Shown one piece after another: positions 1 to 8,637 of a stretch of 51,752 nucleotides of DNA. The notes beneath the pieces were generated by a model. The model was given only the letters and a program-made list of their open reading frames with translations, was not told the origin of the DNA and ran no database searches. The stretch comes from WLJO01 sp945889085 (GTDB lineage Bacteria; Actinomycetota; Acidimicrobiia; Acidimicrobiales; Ilumatobacteraceae). The translations under genes and the position numbers were made by a program. Location of the stretch: contig CAMDBM010000021.1 in the NCBI GenBank assembly GCA_945889085.1, positions 1 to 51,752 on the forward strand, read 5' to 3'. Each line of letters opens with the position of its first letter. Positions within the stretch are counted from its first letter, which is position 1.

Positions 1-642
1 TATCGGGCACTCGCTATCGAACTTGGTGCCGAGCAACCGCTGGTTGTGCTCGAGCAACGCGGGCTTCGCTCGCACGCGTGGCCCGACTGGAGCATTGCGT
101 CCGCAGCGCGCCGGCACCTGCGGGAGGTGCGTCGCGTCCAGCCGGCCGGACCGTACCTGCTCGGCGGTCATTCGTACGGCGGCGTCGTAGCGCACTGCAT
201 GGCCGGGATGCTCCATCGGCAGGGGCACGACGTGTCGTTGATCGTGCTCGACTCGGTGCACTCGGTGAGGCGGGAGTCGTTCGTTCCCGAAGCTATCCGG
301 ACCCGGCAGTCGCCGATCGCGATCCATGTGGCGAAGTGGGTCAAATGGAGATCAGTGTCGGTGTGGAGGCGGTTGGCGGGCCTCGCAACCCCGATCGGCA
401 GCGTCGAACGCTTCGGTGTGTTTTTCCAGTGGGCACTGCACGCGTTGAGCCGTCACACCGTGGAGCCCTTCGATCTACCAGGGCTGGCGATCTGCGTGTC
501 GGATGGGACGGCTCGGGAGTGGGAGGGGCACTTGACCGTCTCGATCACTCGTGTGAGCGGCGATCACCTCACGATGCTGCAGCCACCACACGTGTCGGAT
601 GTAGCGAAGGCCATGGGCACCTTCGTCAGTAGCGATGGTTGA
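1..642 (+). CDS. Thioesterase (alpha/beta hydrolase), 5' partial
   Basis: Frame 1 is open from the window edge, so the N-terminus is missing and 213 codons are visible. The fragment carries the nucleophile elbow GGHSYGG (Ser about residue 58 of the visible part), an Asp on the following strand (LIVLDS) and a C-terminal GDHLTML with the presumed catalytic His. These are the serine-hydrolase triad features of type I thioesterase domains, such as those that end NRPS or PKS chains. Whether this is a stand-alone thioesterase or the last domain of a synthetase or multidomain acyltransferase cannot be told because the upstream part is cut off. No carrier-protein domain follows; the next gene is an unrelated zinc-ribbon protein. 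Confidence 0.8.
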   Translation, partial: YRALAIELGAEQPLVVLEQRGLRSHAWPDWSIASAARRHLREVRRVQPAGPYLLGGHSYGGVVAHCMAGMLHRQGHDVSLIVLDSVHSVRRESFVPEAIRTRQSPIAIHVAKWVKWRSVSVWRRLAGLATPIGSVERFGVFFQWALHALSRHTVEPFDLPGLAICVSDGTAREWEGHLTVSITRVSGDHLTMLQPPHVSDVAKAMGTFVSSDG

Positions 643-690
643 TTTCGCGGGTGCCGCACCGACTCGGCGCCCACGTGGTGAGATGGGGGC

Positions 691-891
691 ATGGAGTCCC
701 TCGAGCTCGAAGCAACATTCACCTGCCCCCGCTGCAGTGCCACGGTGTCGGGTCGCTTCTACGGCCCGTGCGAGTCATGTCGGTCCGAACTGCGGGCCAA
801 GCTGGGCGGCGAGGCCAGGCAGATCGAGCTAACGGACTACGAGCCGAAGATGAACGTGACGCCGAACGCGGTTGCCACTAGGGATGACTGA
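691..891 (+). CDS. Small zinc-ribbon protein, hypothetical
   Basis: A 66-residue acidic protein with two CxxC knuckles (CPRC near residue 12 and CESC near residue 28), the pattern of a small treble-clef or zinc-ribbon fold. Starts at an ATG 48 bp after the thioesterase stop. Its stop overlaps the start of the dioxygenase-like gene by 8 nt, which suggests translational coupling. No enzymatic domain is visible, and function is unknown; a metal-binding adaptor role is only a guess from the knuckles. Confidence 0.6.
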   Translation: MESLELEATFTCPRCSATVSGRFYGPCESCRSELRAKLGGEARQIELTDYEPKMNVTPNAVATRDD

Positions 892-1648
892 CAGCGTGGG
901 GCTCACCGAGCAGGAGCGGTACCTGTTCGACCTCCATGGCTACGTCGTGCGCCGGGGGGTGCTGTCCGTCAACGAGGTGCAGGCGCTCAACGTGGCCGTC
1001 GACCTGCTGGCGCTGCCCGAGCCCGCCGCCCCGATCTTGAGCCAACGCTTCTCGAGGCACTTGTCCTCGGCGCGGTGCTTCCGAGATCTCATTGACCACC
1101 GTGCTGTGCTCGACGTGATGATCGAATTGTGCGGCGAATACGTCCGGCTCGACCACGCGTACGGCATCGCCATGAACCCCGGGCAGAGCGGCCTCGGGCT
1201 GCACGGGGGAGGAACACCCCACGACCCCGCCCAGTACTACGAGGTGCGGGCGGGTCGGATGTACAACGGGTTGGTCTCTGCGCAGTGGGCGCTGGTGGAC
1301 CACCGGCCGGGTGACGGCGGGTTCGGGTGCATCCCCGGCAGCCACCGCGCAAGCTTCCCGCTGCCGTCGCCGGTGCCCCTCGACTGGGTTACCGAGGTAA
1401 CCCTGACGGCTGGCGATGTGGTGATCTTCACCGAGGCGCTCACGCACTGCACCCTTGCTTGGCGCGGGTCCGGACCCCGGCGAACCCTGCTCTACAAGTA
1501 CGCGCCCGGGCATCTCGCGTGGGGCAAGAACTACGTGGAGGACCTGTCCGAACTGGCAGCCTCTGGGGCCCTCACCCCTCGTCAGAGGGTGCTCATGGAC
1601 CCACCTTCGGTCTCCCCCCGACAGTCGTTGCTCGCGTACCGGGACTGA
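884..1648 (+). CDS. Phytanoyl-CoA dioxygenase (PhyH) family protein
   Basis: A 254-residue protein when started at the ATG at 884, which overlaps the zinc-ribbon gene; a TTG at 872 would add four residues. N-terminal YLFDLHGYVVRRGVLS is the typical opening of PhyH-family Fe(II)/2-oxoglutarate oxygenases. A histidine-rich segment near residue 105 (GLHGGGTPHD) and a distal His in IFTEALTHC with a following Arg-rich strand fit the metal- and 2-oxoglutarate-binding jelly-roll. The family hydroxylates acyl-CoAs and many secondary metabolites, and the substrate here cannot be inferred. It probably shares a transcript with the upstream zinc-ribbon gene. Confidence 0.75.
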   Translation: MTDSVGLTEQERYLFDLHGYVVRRGVLSVNEVQALNVAVDLLALPEPAAPILSQRFSRHLSSARCFRDLIDHRAVLDVMIELCGEYVRLDHAYGIAMNPGQSGLGLHGGGTPHDPAQYYEVRAGRMYNGLVSAQWALVDHRPGDGGFGCIPGSHRASFPLPSPVPLDWVTEVTLTAGDVVIFTEALTHCTLAWRGSGPRRTLLYKYAPGHLAWGKNYVEDLSELAASGALTPRQRVLMDPPSVSPRQSLLAYRD

Positions 1649-1679
1649 GTCGCTAGCCTGAAGGCTCCCGAGTTATCCC

Positions 1680-1752
1680 GGGGACGTAGCTCAGTTGGCA
1701 GAGCACCTGCTTTGCAAGCAGGGGGTCGTGGGTTCGATTCCCATCGTCTCCA
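1680..1752 (+). tRNA. tRNA-Ala (anticodon TGC)
   Basis: Cloverleaf folds by eye. The acceptor stem 1680-1686 pairs with 1745-1751 (one G-U), the D arm has AGCTCAGTTGGCAGAGC, and the anticodon stem 1706-1710/1718-1722 closes a 7-nt loop with anticodon TGC at 1713-1715. The T arm has GTGGGTTCGATTCCCAT and the discriminator is A1752. The 3' CCA is not encoded (CAA follows). A TAGCCT hexamer about 20 bp upstream is a plausible -10 box. Confidence 0.95.
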
Positions 1753-1920
1753 CAAGAAACGACTTGGTCAGAGCCAACCCGCCCATCCTCAAAACCAACC
1801 GTCCCTGCACTCACGCGTAGAGCCGGGAAACGCCGTTCTGGTCGCTTCACGGCTGGTCGTCAAGTGCCGCCACACGAACGAGCTTTTTGTTGACGAACTC
1901 CTGGATGCCGCGAGCGACGT

Positions 1921-2370
1921 TCAAGAAGCGACCGCTGCACCGTCAAGTGCGCCGATCAACCCGCGCGCGGCGCGGTCACCGATCCGCATGAACATCGGTT
2001 TGAGTAAGCAGTCGACGATTTGGAGTGGACCATTGAGTCGCAGCTCGGCGTCGTAGGTGATCAGGCTGCCGAATCCTGGATCGTCATCGATCGAGATGCG
2101 ATCAATCGACGTCAGCATCCGACTTCGAGCCTCGATGACAACCAGCCGCGGCTCCTGGTACTGCCGGGTGACATACCGCAACATCATTTCGCGAGACCCA
2201 GTAGCGACAACAACGTCGAACTTCGCGAGCGGTCCACCCCCTGAGCCCTCAACCTGAGTCACCCTTTTGACGCCGGGATCCCAGGCAGCGAAATTACGCA
2301 GGTCGGCCATGTAGGAAAACGCGTCGTGTGGGGCTCGAGGAGTACGGAAAGTGATCGTGTAGCGCGCCAT
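1921..2370 (-). CDS. SRPBCC (polyketide cyclase/START-like) family protein
   Basis: A 149-residue protein. The N-terminus ARYTITFRTPRAPHDAFSYM followed by DLRNFAAWDPGV is the hallmark of SRPBCC helix-grip proteins (beta strand, two short helices, then W-DPG). The C-terminal helix is GPLQIVDCLLKPMFMRIGDR. The family binds hydrophobic ligands or acts as cyclase or dehydratase; no catalytic residue can be assigned. It is transcribed toward tRNA-Ala and is isolated from co-directional genes. The 168 bp between it and the tRNA hold nothing recognisable. Confidence 0.75.
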   Translation of the reverse strand: MARYTITFRTPRAPHDAFSYMADLRNFAAWDPGVKRVTQVEGSGGGPLAKFDVVVATGSREMMLRYVTRQYQEPRLVVIEARSRMLTSIDRISIDDDPGFGSLITYDAELRLNGPLQIVDCLLKPMFMRIGDRAARGLIGALDGAAVAS

Positions 2371-2406
2371 TCGAGTCTGATCTCCCAGTGGTTGCTCCGG
2401 ATGTGC

Positions 2407-2573
2407 TCAATCATTACCCGACTCTGCCCGTCGCCAAACTTCGTGCGGTCCGCAGGACTCTGCCGACGAGAACAGCCGATGATGCGTGTCGTGGCGACCA
2501 AGGATCTTCGACACCGTCTGGCGGGTAATGTCCCACGCCTCGGCGAGTGCGTCGTTAGCCCGGTGGGGCTCGA
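2407..2573 (-). pseudogene. Helix-turn-helix protein fragment
   Basis: In the gap between the SRPBCC gene and the Vps62-like gene, the minus strand is open for about 55 codons between stops. It encodes ALAEAWDITRQTVSKILGR, which reads like a helix-turn-helix recognition segment of a resolvase or small regulator. There is no ATG, GTG or TTG upstream of that motif, so it looks like a decayed remnant rather than a functional gene. Low confidence; a chance resemblance is possible. Confidence 0.25.
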
Positions 2574-2590
2574 TCTACTACGTTCGTCTG

Positions 2591-4318
2591 ATGCACAGCG
2601 ATCAGGCCGCCGCCGCCGACTTGGCCCTTCTGCGCCGTTTTGAGCCGGTATTGCACCTCAACAGCGACGAACTCTTTTTGCCCGCAGCCGTCGACCGGTA
2701 CGTGAGCGCGTGCTCCCTTCGTCAGCACACCGAGCAGGGGGTGAGCATCCTTGTTCCGGCCGGGGCGCTGACCGTCGAGAACCTCGCAGTTGCCGAGGGT
2801 GGTCGATCTGGGGTGTTCCTGCAGTTCGTTGCGGAGCACGAGCGCCGCAAGCGTCACCCCACGCAACGCCGCTCCGAGAATCACGGACTCGCCCGCCTTG
2901 CCCGGGTTGGCCTGCTCGGGCGCATCTTCGACGTGCTGTTCCGGGTGTCGTTGCTCTTGAGGCAGACGGTGCCGAATGGCGTTACGGGTGCCGCCGCGTG
3001 GAAGGCGCGACGCATTGGCTTGCACAACGAACCCGTCTACTACGGCCGGGTGGTGCGTGACGGTGGCTGGACCGTGCTGCACTACACCTACTTTTACGCG
3101 ATGAACGACTGGCGATCGACGTTCAGCGGCGTGAACGATCACGAGGCCGATTGGGAACAGGTCATGGTCTACGTGGAGGAGGTTGGTGACACCGTCGAGC
3201 CCCACTGGGTGGCCTATTCCCGGCATGACCACGCCGGCGACGATCTGCGCCGTGCGTGGGACGACCCGGAGGTAATCCTGTTCGGGGAGCACCCCACGGT
3301 GTTCGTCGGAGGCGGCTCGCACGCCGGCTACTTCCAGCCGGGTGAGTACGTCACCCGCGTGGAGGCCAAGGCGATCGACGGAGTCAAGCGATTCTCGGCT
3401 GCGTATCGACGGCTGCTGCACATCTCCCCGCCCCCGGGTGGCTTCGGCATCCCGTATGTGGACCATGCCGGGGGCAATGGGGTCATTCTCGGCCCGGGTG
3501 GACAGTACGAATGGGCCCCCCGGGTCCTCGGCCCGCTCGACCCGTGGGTGGCCGACTTTCGCGGCCTCTGGGGCCTCGACACCGCAGACCGAACCGGGGG
3601 TGAGCGCGCACCGACGGGTCCACGGTTCGAGCGGGACGGTTCGATCCGCCAGTCATGGGTGGATCCGGTCGGCTACGCCGGTCTGCAGAAGGTCGCCCCG
3701 CCGTCACGCGTTGACGAGATCCGTCAGGAGCGACTGGCGGCGCTGGACCTCGAACTCGCCGCCCTGGAAATCGGTTTTGACGAGGCTCGGACTCGGCTTC
3801 GGGCCGAGGTCTTGGTGGGAAGCTCCGGCGCAGACATGGTTGCCGCAGCGGAGGTGGAACTCGTCCGGCTCCGTCGTCGTGAGGCGGAATTACGGGCCGA
3901 ACGCCGCAGGCTCGAGACCGGTCGCACTGCGCCGGTGGACCGCCGCGCGCACATCCGGCACCCGGCTGTCCCGGACCCCCACGACGGTTCCCGGCGTGGG
4001 CGCGCGCTCAACCTGTGGGTGCTCGTCAGTGTCCCCATCGTCTTTGCCTTCGCGGCCCTCGCGGTCCGTTTCCTCACGCACGTGCTCCTCTGGACCGCCG
4101 TTGTGGTGGGCGGCTTCATGCTCGTCGAGGCATTCCTGCGCAAGCGGGTCGTGCACTTCCTGTGGGCATCGTTTGCAACCGGAGCGCTGCTCGGCGCCAT
4201 CGCGGTGACGGTCTACTTCGCGGTTCATGACTGGCGGTGGGCCCTGCTCGGGGTGTTCAGCGCAAGCGGAATACTTGTGCTGCTCGGCAACCTGCGCGAG
4301 CGCTACCGGAGGAGTTGA
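2591..4318 (+). CDS. Vps62-like (DUF946) protein with C-terminal membrane segments
   Basis: A 575-residue protein. The ATG at 2591 was chosen over upstream starts because TACGTT (2579-2584) lies 6 nt before it, the leaderless arrangement seen repeatedly in this window. Residues about 170-320 contain an HYTYFYAMNDWRS segment and NDHEADWEQVMVYVE plus GSHAGYF, resembling the plant/fungal Vps62 family. A coiled-coil, Arg/Glu-rich stretch (about 375-450) is followed by three or four hydrophobic helices at the C-terminus (about 470-565). It is therefore likely membrane-anchored with the Vps62-like part soluble. The biochemical function of this family is unknown. Confidence 0.7.
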   Translation: MHSDQAAAADLALLRRFEPVLHLNSDELFLPAAVDRYVSACSLRQHTEQGVSILVPAGALTVENLAVAEGGRSGVFLQFVAEHERRKRHPTQRRSENHGLARLARVGLLGRIFDVLFRVSLLLRQTVPNGVTGAAAWKARRIGLHNEPVYYGRVVRDGGWTVLHYTYFYAMNDWRSTFSGVNDHEADWEQVMVYVEEVGDTVEPHWVAYSRHDHAGDDLRRAWDDPEVILFGEHPTVFVGGGSHAGYFQPGEYVTRVEAKAIDGVKRFSAAYRRLLHISPPPGGFGIPYVDHAGGNGVILGPGGQYEWAPRVLGPLDPWVADFRGLWGLDTADRTGGERAPTGPRFERDGSIRQSWVDPVGYAGLQKVAPPSRVDEIRQERLAALDLELAALEIGFDEARTRLRAEVLVGSSGADMVAAAEVELVRLRRREAELRAERRRLETGRTAPVDRRAHIRHPAVPDPHDGSRRGRALNLWVLVSVPIVFAFAALAVRFLTHVLLWTAVVVGGFMLVEAFLRKRVVHFLWASFATGALLGAIAVTVYFAVHDWRWALLGVFSASGILVLLGNLRERYRRS

Positions 4319-4362
4319 CAGCGGGCACAACGGAGCGACCCGCGGTTGCGTAGTGTCGGGGC

Positions 4363-5202
4363 ATGCAGTTCGGGATCAAGACCTCTCCGCAGTACACCAC
4401 CTGGGGCGACATGCTCGACGTCTGGCGGGCCGCCGACGGGATCGAGTTGTTCGAATCTGCCTGGAACTTCGACCACTTCTATCCGATCAACGTTCCCGAC
4501 ACCTCCGGGCCGTGTATGGAGGGATGGGTCACGCTCGCGGCGCTGGCCCAGGCCACCTCCCGTATCCGCATCGGTTGCATGGTCAACGGGGTGGTGTACC
4601 GCCACCCGGCGGTTCTGGCCAACATGGCCTCGGCGCTCGACGTCGTCAGCAACGGCCGCCTCGAGCTCGGCCTCGGCGCTGGCTGGAACCAGGAGGAGTG
4701 CGACGCCTACGGCATCCACCTGGGCACCCTCACGGAGCGGTTCGACCGGTTCGACGAGGCTGTTGAGTGCATCGTGGGCCTCCTCACCCAGGAGACCACC
4801 AATTTCTCCGGCAAGTACTTCACGCTCACCAATGCCCGCAACAATCCGGCGGGAGTGCAGCGACCGCACCCGCCGATCTGTATCGGTGGGAATGGGCCGA
4901 AGCGGACCCTCGCTGCGGTGGCCAAGTGGGCCCAGCACTGGAACTATGCGGCTATGGACGTTGACGGATTCGCTGAGAAGCGGGCGATTCTGCACGAGCA
5001 TTGCGCGCGAATCGGTCGTAATCCGGCCGAGATCCGCACCTCGGTGCATGTGCTCTATGACCCCAAGGCCGGCTTCGGGGCCTGGGTGGACAAGGCCAAC
5101 GAGTTTGAGGCAGCGGGCGTTGACCTTGCGATCGCCTACCTCCCGTCGCCCCACCGGGCCGACGTGGTCGAGGGCCTGGCCGAGGCAATTCGGGGCCACT
5201 GA
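4363..5202 (+). CDS. LLM-class F420-dependent oxidoreductase
   Basis: A 279-residue luciferase-like monooxygenase-fold protein. Diagnostic segments are MQFGIKTSPQ at the start, RIRIGCMVNGVVYRHPAVLA, ALDVVSNGRLELGLGAGW and RPHPPICIGGNG; together these mark the TIM-barrel enzymes that use coenzyme F420 (or FMN). Starts at an ATG 6 nt after TAGTGT (4351-4356), so it is probably leaderless. Substrate unknown. F420 enzymes of this class are common in Actinobacteria for reduction or oxidation of lipophilic and aromatic compounds. It ends 147 bp before the molybdenum hydroxylase gene. Confidence 0.85.
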   Translation: MQFGIKTSPQYTTWGDMLDVWRAADGIELFESAWNFDHFYPINVPDTSGPCMEGWVTLAALAQATSRIRIGCMVNGVVYRHPAVLANMASALDVVSNGRLELGLGAGWNQEECDAYGIHLGTLTERFDRFDEAVECIVGLLTQETTNFSGKYFTLTNARNNPAGVQRPHPPICIGGNGPKRTLAAVAKWAQHWNYAAMDVDGFAEKRAILHEHCARIGRNPAEIRTSVHVLYDPKAGFGAWVDKANEFEAAGVDLAIAYLPSPHRADVVEGLAEAIRGH

Positions 5203-5349
5203 CACCTGCCGCTTGGCGTATTCGCCGTGGCTCATGGCTGGTTCTAGACGTATTGCCTACGACTCGGGCAGATTTGCCCTGTGCAAAGAGGTGTCCGGTG
5301 ATCTACCGTAAACACATTCGTGTCTGATCACCTAGAGGAACGTGTCACC

Positions 5350-7614
5350 ATGGCTCAATCCGGCTCCGGCTCCATTCTCGGCAACTCTGTCCTTCGGAAG
5401 GAGGATCCAGGCCTGCTCAGGGGTACGAACGAGTACACCGACGACATGAAGTTCCCGAATATGGCGAACATCGTGTTCGTCCGTTCGTCGGTTGCTCACG
5501 GTCGCATCGTCAGCATTGACGTCTCTGGCGCCAAGGACATGCCTGGCGTGCTGGCGGTCTACACCGCCGACGACCTCAATTTGCCGAACAACGTCGGATT
5601 TGCCGGCACCCCGCAGCACGTGCGCCCGCCGCTCGCCCGCGGCAAGGTCCGCTTCGTCGGCGACATTGTTGCCGCGATCATCGCCACCGACCTGTACAAG
5701 GGTCAGGACGCCGCCGAGCAGGTCATCGTGGACTACGACGTCATGCCTGCAGTGGTTGATCTCGAGCAGTCGCTCGCCGGTGGCATCCTGCTGTTCGAGG
5801 AACTCGGCAGCAACATCGCATTCGCCACCGCTCTCGGTGCGGACTCCAACGCCCTTGAGGGCGCGGATGTCGTGGCCGAGAGCCGCATCCTCAGCCAGCG
5901 CCTCGCCGGCGTGCCGATGGAGCCCAACGCCTGCATCGCCGTCCCCGAGGGCGATCGCCTGAAGTTCATCGTTGCCACCCAGGCCGCTCATGCCATCAAG
6001 CCAGCACTGGCTGCCGGAATCGGCGTGGATCCCGAGCAGGTCCGGGTTATCGGACCGTGGGTCGGTGGCGGGTTCGGCCCGAAGGCCGCCTACTACGTCG
6101 AGTATGAAATCTGCGCTAAGGCCGCTCTGCTGCTCAAGCGCCCGGTGAAGTGGACCGAGAGCCGCACCGAGAACATGCTGTCGATGGGCCACGGTCGTGG
6201 CTACATCATGGACGTCAAGATGGGTGTCAAGAAGGACGGCACGATCGTCGGTCTGCACGCACGCTGCATTGCCGACGGCGGCGCCTACCCGATGGTCGGC
6301 ACCGTGCTCCCGATGCTCACCCAGATGCTCAGCCAGGGTGTGTACAACATCCCGAAGATCGACTTCGATGCCAAGACGGTGGTCACCAACACCACCCCAA
6401 CCGTGGCGTATCGCGGCGCCGGTCGCCCCGAGGCCACGCAGATGCTTGAGCGCATTCTGGACATCGCGGCAGACATGACGGGTATCGATCCCGCCGAGAT
6501 CCGCCGCAAGAACTTCATCCAGCCCTCGCAGTTCCCGTACACCACCATCACCGGTGCCAACTACGACTCGGGTGACTACGAGAAGGCCCTCGACACCGCG
6601 CTGAAACTCTCGGACTACAAGGGTCTGCGCGCCGAGCAGCAGCGTCGCATCGCGAGCGGTGCCGTCAAGGTCCTCGGTATCGGCATCTCGTCGTACGTCG
6701 AGGTCACCGCCCCGCTCGGTCTGTTCGCCGAGTACGGCAAGGTCACCATCGATGACGACGGTGGCGCAACGATGGTGGTCGGTACGTCGAGCCACGGCCA
6801 GGCGCACGACACGGCGTTCTCGATGATCGTCTCCGACAAGCTCGGCATTCCGATGGACCAGATCCGCCACGTGCAGTCCGACACGGACCTCGTGCCGCGC
6901 GGTGCGGGCACGATGGGTTCGCGTTCGCTGCAGACTGCTGGGTCGGCAGTGTTCGTCGCCAGCGAGAACGTGCTGGAGCAGGGCAAGAAGATTGCTGCCC
7001 GTCTGCTCGAGGCCTCTGAGGGAGACATCGTGAAGGGTGACGGTGGCCTCCAGGTCGCCGGCGTGCCCGCCAAGGTCATCTCGTGGGTTCAGCTCGCGGC
7101 CGAGTCGAAGAAGGAGGGCAACGAGCTCACCCACGAACTCGATTTCTCCGAGGGCGACTCCACCTACCCGTTCGGCACGCACGTTTCTGTCGTCGAGATC
7201 GACAAAGAGACCGGCGAGGCACGCCTCATCAACCACTTCGCCGTGGATGACTGCGGTCGTGTCCTCAATCCGATGCTCGTGGCCGGCCAGCAGCACGGCG
7301 GTATCGCCCAGGGCATCGCCCAGACGCTGTACGAGCACGTGCAGTACGACGAGGACGGCAACCCGAAGTCCGCCAACTTGATGGACTACCTCATGCCGTC
7401 GGCTGCAGAGATGCCGTCGTTCACCACGTTCAACACCGAGACCGACAGCCCGCGCAACCCGCTCGGCGCCAAGGGCATCGGCGAGTCCGGCACGATCGGC
7501 TCCACCCCGGCGCTGCACAACGCAGTCGTCGACGCACTGTCGCACCTCGGTGTGATGCACGTCGACATGCCCTGCACACCGCAGAAGATCTGGGCGGCAA
7601 TCAGCGCTGCCTGA
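5350..7614 (+). CDS. Molybdopterin-binding large subunit, CoxL/aldehyde oxidase family
   Basis: A 754-residue protein. The ATG at 5350 was chosen because of the Shine-Dalgarno-like AGAGGA about 10 nt upstream. It has an N-terminal hammerhead domain (GNSVLRKEDPGLLRG onward, residues about 10-130), then molybdenum-cofactor-binding domains with GGGFGPK, the active-site loop AYRGAGR (353-359) and the catalytic-Glu segment GIGESG (Glu712). AYRGAGR is the form II or generic hydroxylase version; authentic form I CO dehydrogenase has AYRCSFR. CO oxidation is therefore not supported, and an aldehyde, purine or aromatic hydroxylase is more likely. Small (2Fe-2S) and medium (FAD) subunit genes are not adjacent, which is unusual. 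A strong terminator follows. Confidence 0.85.
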   Translation: MAQSGSGSILGNSVLRKEDPGLLRGTNEYTDDMKFPNMANIVFVRSSVAHGRIVSIDVSGAKDMPGVLAVYTADDLNLPNNVGFAGTPQHVRPPLARGKVRFVGDIVAAIIATDLYKGQDAAEQVIVDYDVMPAVVDLEQSLAGGILLFEELGSNIAFATALGADSNALEGADVVAESRILSQRLAGVPMEPNACIAVPEGDRLKFIVATQAAHAIKPALAAGIGVDPEQVRVIGPWVGGGFGPKAAYYVEYEICAKAALLLKRPVKWTESRTENMLSMGHGRGYIMDVKMGVKKDGTIVGLHARCIADGGAYPMVGTVLPMLTQMLSQGVYNIPKIDFDAKTVVTNTTPTVAYRGAGRPEATQMLERILDIAADMTGIDPAEIRRKNFIQPSQFPYTTITGANYDSGDYEKALDTALKLSDYKGLRAEQQRRIASGAVKVLGIGISSYVEVTAPLGLFAEYGKVTIDDDGGATMVVGTSSHGQAHDTAFSMIVSDKLGIPMDQIRHVQSDTDLVPRGAGTMGSRSLQTAGSAVFVASENVLEQGKKIAARLLEASEGDIVKGDGGLQVAGVPAKVISWVQLAAESKKEGNELTHELDFSEGDSTYPFGTHVSVVEIDKETGEARLINHFAVDDCGRVLNPMLVAGQQHGGIAQGIAQTLYEHVQYDEDGNPKSANLMDYLMPSAAEMPSFTTFNTETDSPRNPLGAKGIGESGTIGSTPALHNAVVDALSHLGVMHVDMPCTPQKIWAAISAA

Positions 7615-7632
7615 ACCTGACAGCAGTACTCC

Positions 7633-7672
7633 GGGGGGTCGGGGTGATCGGTTCCGGTCACCCCGACTCCCC
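7633..7672 (+). terminator. Rho-independent terminator after the CoxL-like gene
   Basis: A 15-bp stem (7633-7647 with 7658-7672, one G-T wobble) closes a 10-nt loop and is followed by GTTTACGTTTT. It lies 18 bp after the CoxL-like stop codon and before the start of the glycosyltransferase gene at 7708, so it should isolate the two transcripts. Confidence 0.8.
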
Positions 7673-7707
7673 GTTTACGTTTTGACGCAGAAGTGGATCG
7701 GTAGCAG

Positions 7708-8637
7708 GTGACCAACGCGAAGTCGGTAACGGTGGCCGTGTGCACGCGGAACCGGGCGCCATCGCTCGAGCGGGCAGTGCGGTCGGTACTTGAGGAACTC
7801 GCAACGACTCGTTGGGCGTCGGACCCACAGTTCTGTCTGCTTGTCGTGGACAATGGTTCCACCGACGCCACGGCGGAGTGCGTCCGTGAGCTTCAGAAGC
7901 GTGAGCCCCGGCTCCGCTATGTGCTGGAGCCCACCGCGGGGATCGCGGTGGCGCGCAATCGCGCGCTCGCCGAGCTTGACACCGATGTTGTGGTGTTCAT
8001 CGACGATGACGAGACGGTATGTCCTGGCTTCATCGAGGCGCATCTGGACACCTACGAGCAGCAATCCGGTTGCGTCGCGGTCGGCGGCGCGATGGATCTT
8101 TACTTCGACACCGGTGCACCGCGGTGGGTCTCCCCTGCGCTGATGGGTCTGTACTCGTCGTATCCGGTATCAGAGGGGACGTGTCGGCCCCTCGAGCCGG
8201 GGGAGAACCCACCGTTCGGGGGGAACCTCTCGCTTTTGGCTGCTGTTGCGCATGAGTGCGGCGGGTTCGACCCGGCGTTCGGCAGGGTGGACAAGTCGCT
8301 CATCGGGGGCGAGGAGACGGTCCTGCTCGAGGCGATGCACTCGGCCGGCAAAGAGATCTGGGTTACCGGTGCAGCACGGATCCGCCATCACGTTCCGGCC
8401 GAACGGGCACGGCTCGCGTGGGTGCTGCGTCGGTCGATCGGCCAGGGGCGAACGGAGCAGCGGATCGCCAACGATCACGCCTTGGGCCCCATCGTCCTGC
8501 GACTGTTGTTCGGTGGCACGAGGCTGTTCGCGAAGCGGCGGTCGTTCCGCCAGCCCGTACTCGTGGAGTACGTGGTACACCGCGCCTACTGGGTCGGCAG
8601 GCTCACCGAGGCCATCGCGGCGCGTCGGTCGCGCTAG
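7708..8637 (+). CDS. Glycosyltransferase family 2
   Basis: A 309-residue GT-A fold enzyme. VTVAVCTRNRAPSLERAVRS opens the nucleotide-binding domain, VVDNGSTD follows, and VVVFIDDDE supplies the metal-binding DxD. ETVLLEAMHSAGKEIW and later Arg-rich helices fill the acceptor half. It lacks transmembrane helices, so it is probably a cytoplasmic or peripheral transferase adding sugars to lipid or polysaccharide acceptors. GTG start. Its stop overlaps, in convergent orientation, the stop of the downstream minus-strand gene through a shared CTAG. Confidence 0.85.
   Translation: MTNAKSVTVAVCTRNRAPSLERAVRSVLEELATTRWASDPQFCLLVVDNGSTDATAECVRELQKREPRLRYVLEPTAGIAVARNRALAELDTDVVVFIDDDETVCPGFIEAHLDTYEQQSGCVAVGGAMDLYFDTGAPRWVSPALMGLYSSYPVSEGTCRPLEPGENPPFGGNLSLLAAVAHECGGFDPAFGRVDKSLIGGEETVLLEAMHSAGKEIWVTGAARIRHHVPAERARLAWVLRRSIGQGRTEQRIANDHALGPIVLRLLFGGTRLFAKRRSFRQPVLVEYVVHRAYWVGRLTEAIAARRSR

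Noticed and set aside
1753..1920. Possible gene or attachment site downstream of tRNA-Ala
   Set aside because: No direct repeat of the tRNA 3' end, no integrase and no convincing ORF were seen in this stretch.
5332..7560. 742-codon open frame on the minus strand opposite the CoxL-like gene
   Set aside because: It is the mirror of a high-GC coding region; its product has no recognisable domain, whereas the plus-strand frame has all family motifs.
5350..7614. Aerobic carbon monoxide dehydrogenase
   Set aside because: The active-site loop reads AYRGAGR rather than AYRCSFR, and coxM/coxS are absent, so CO oxidation is not supported.
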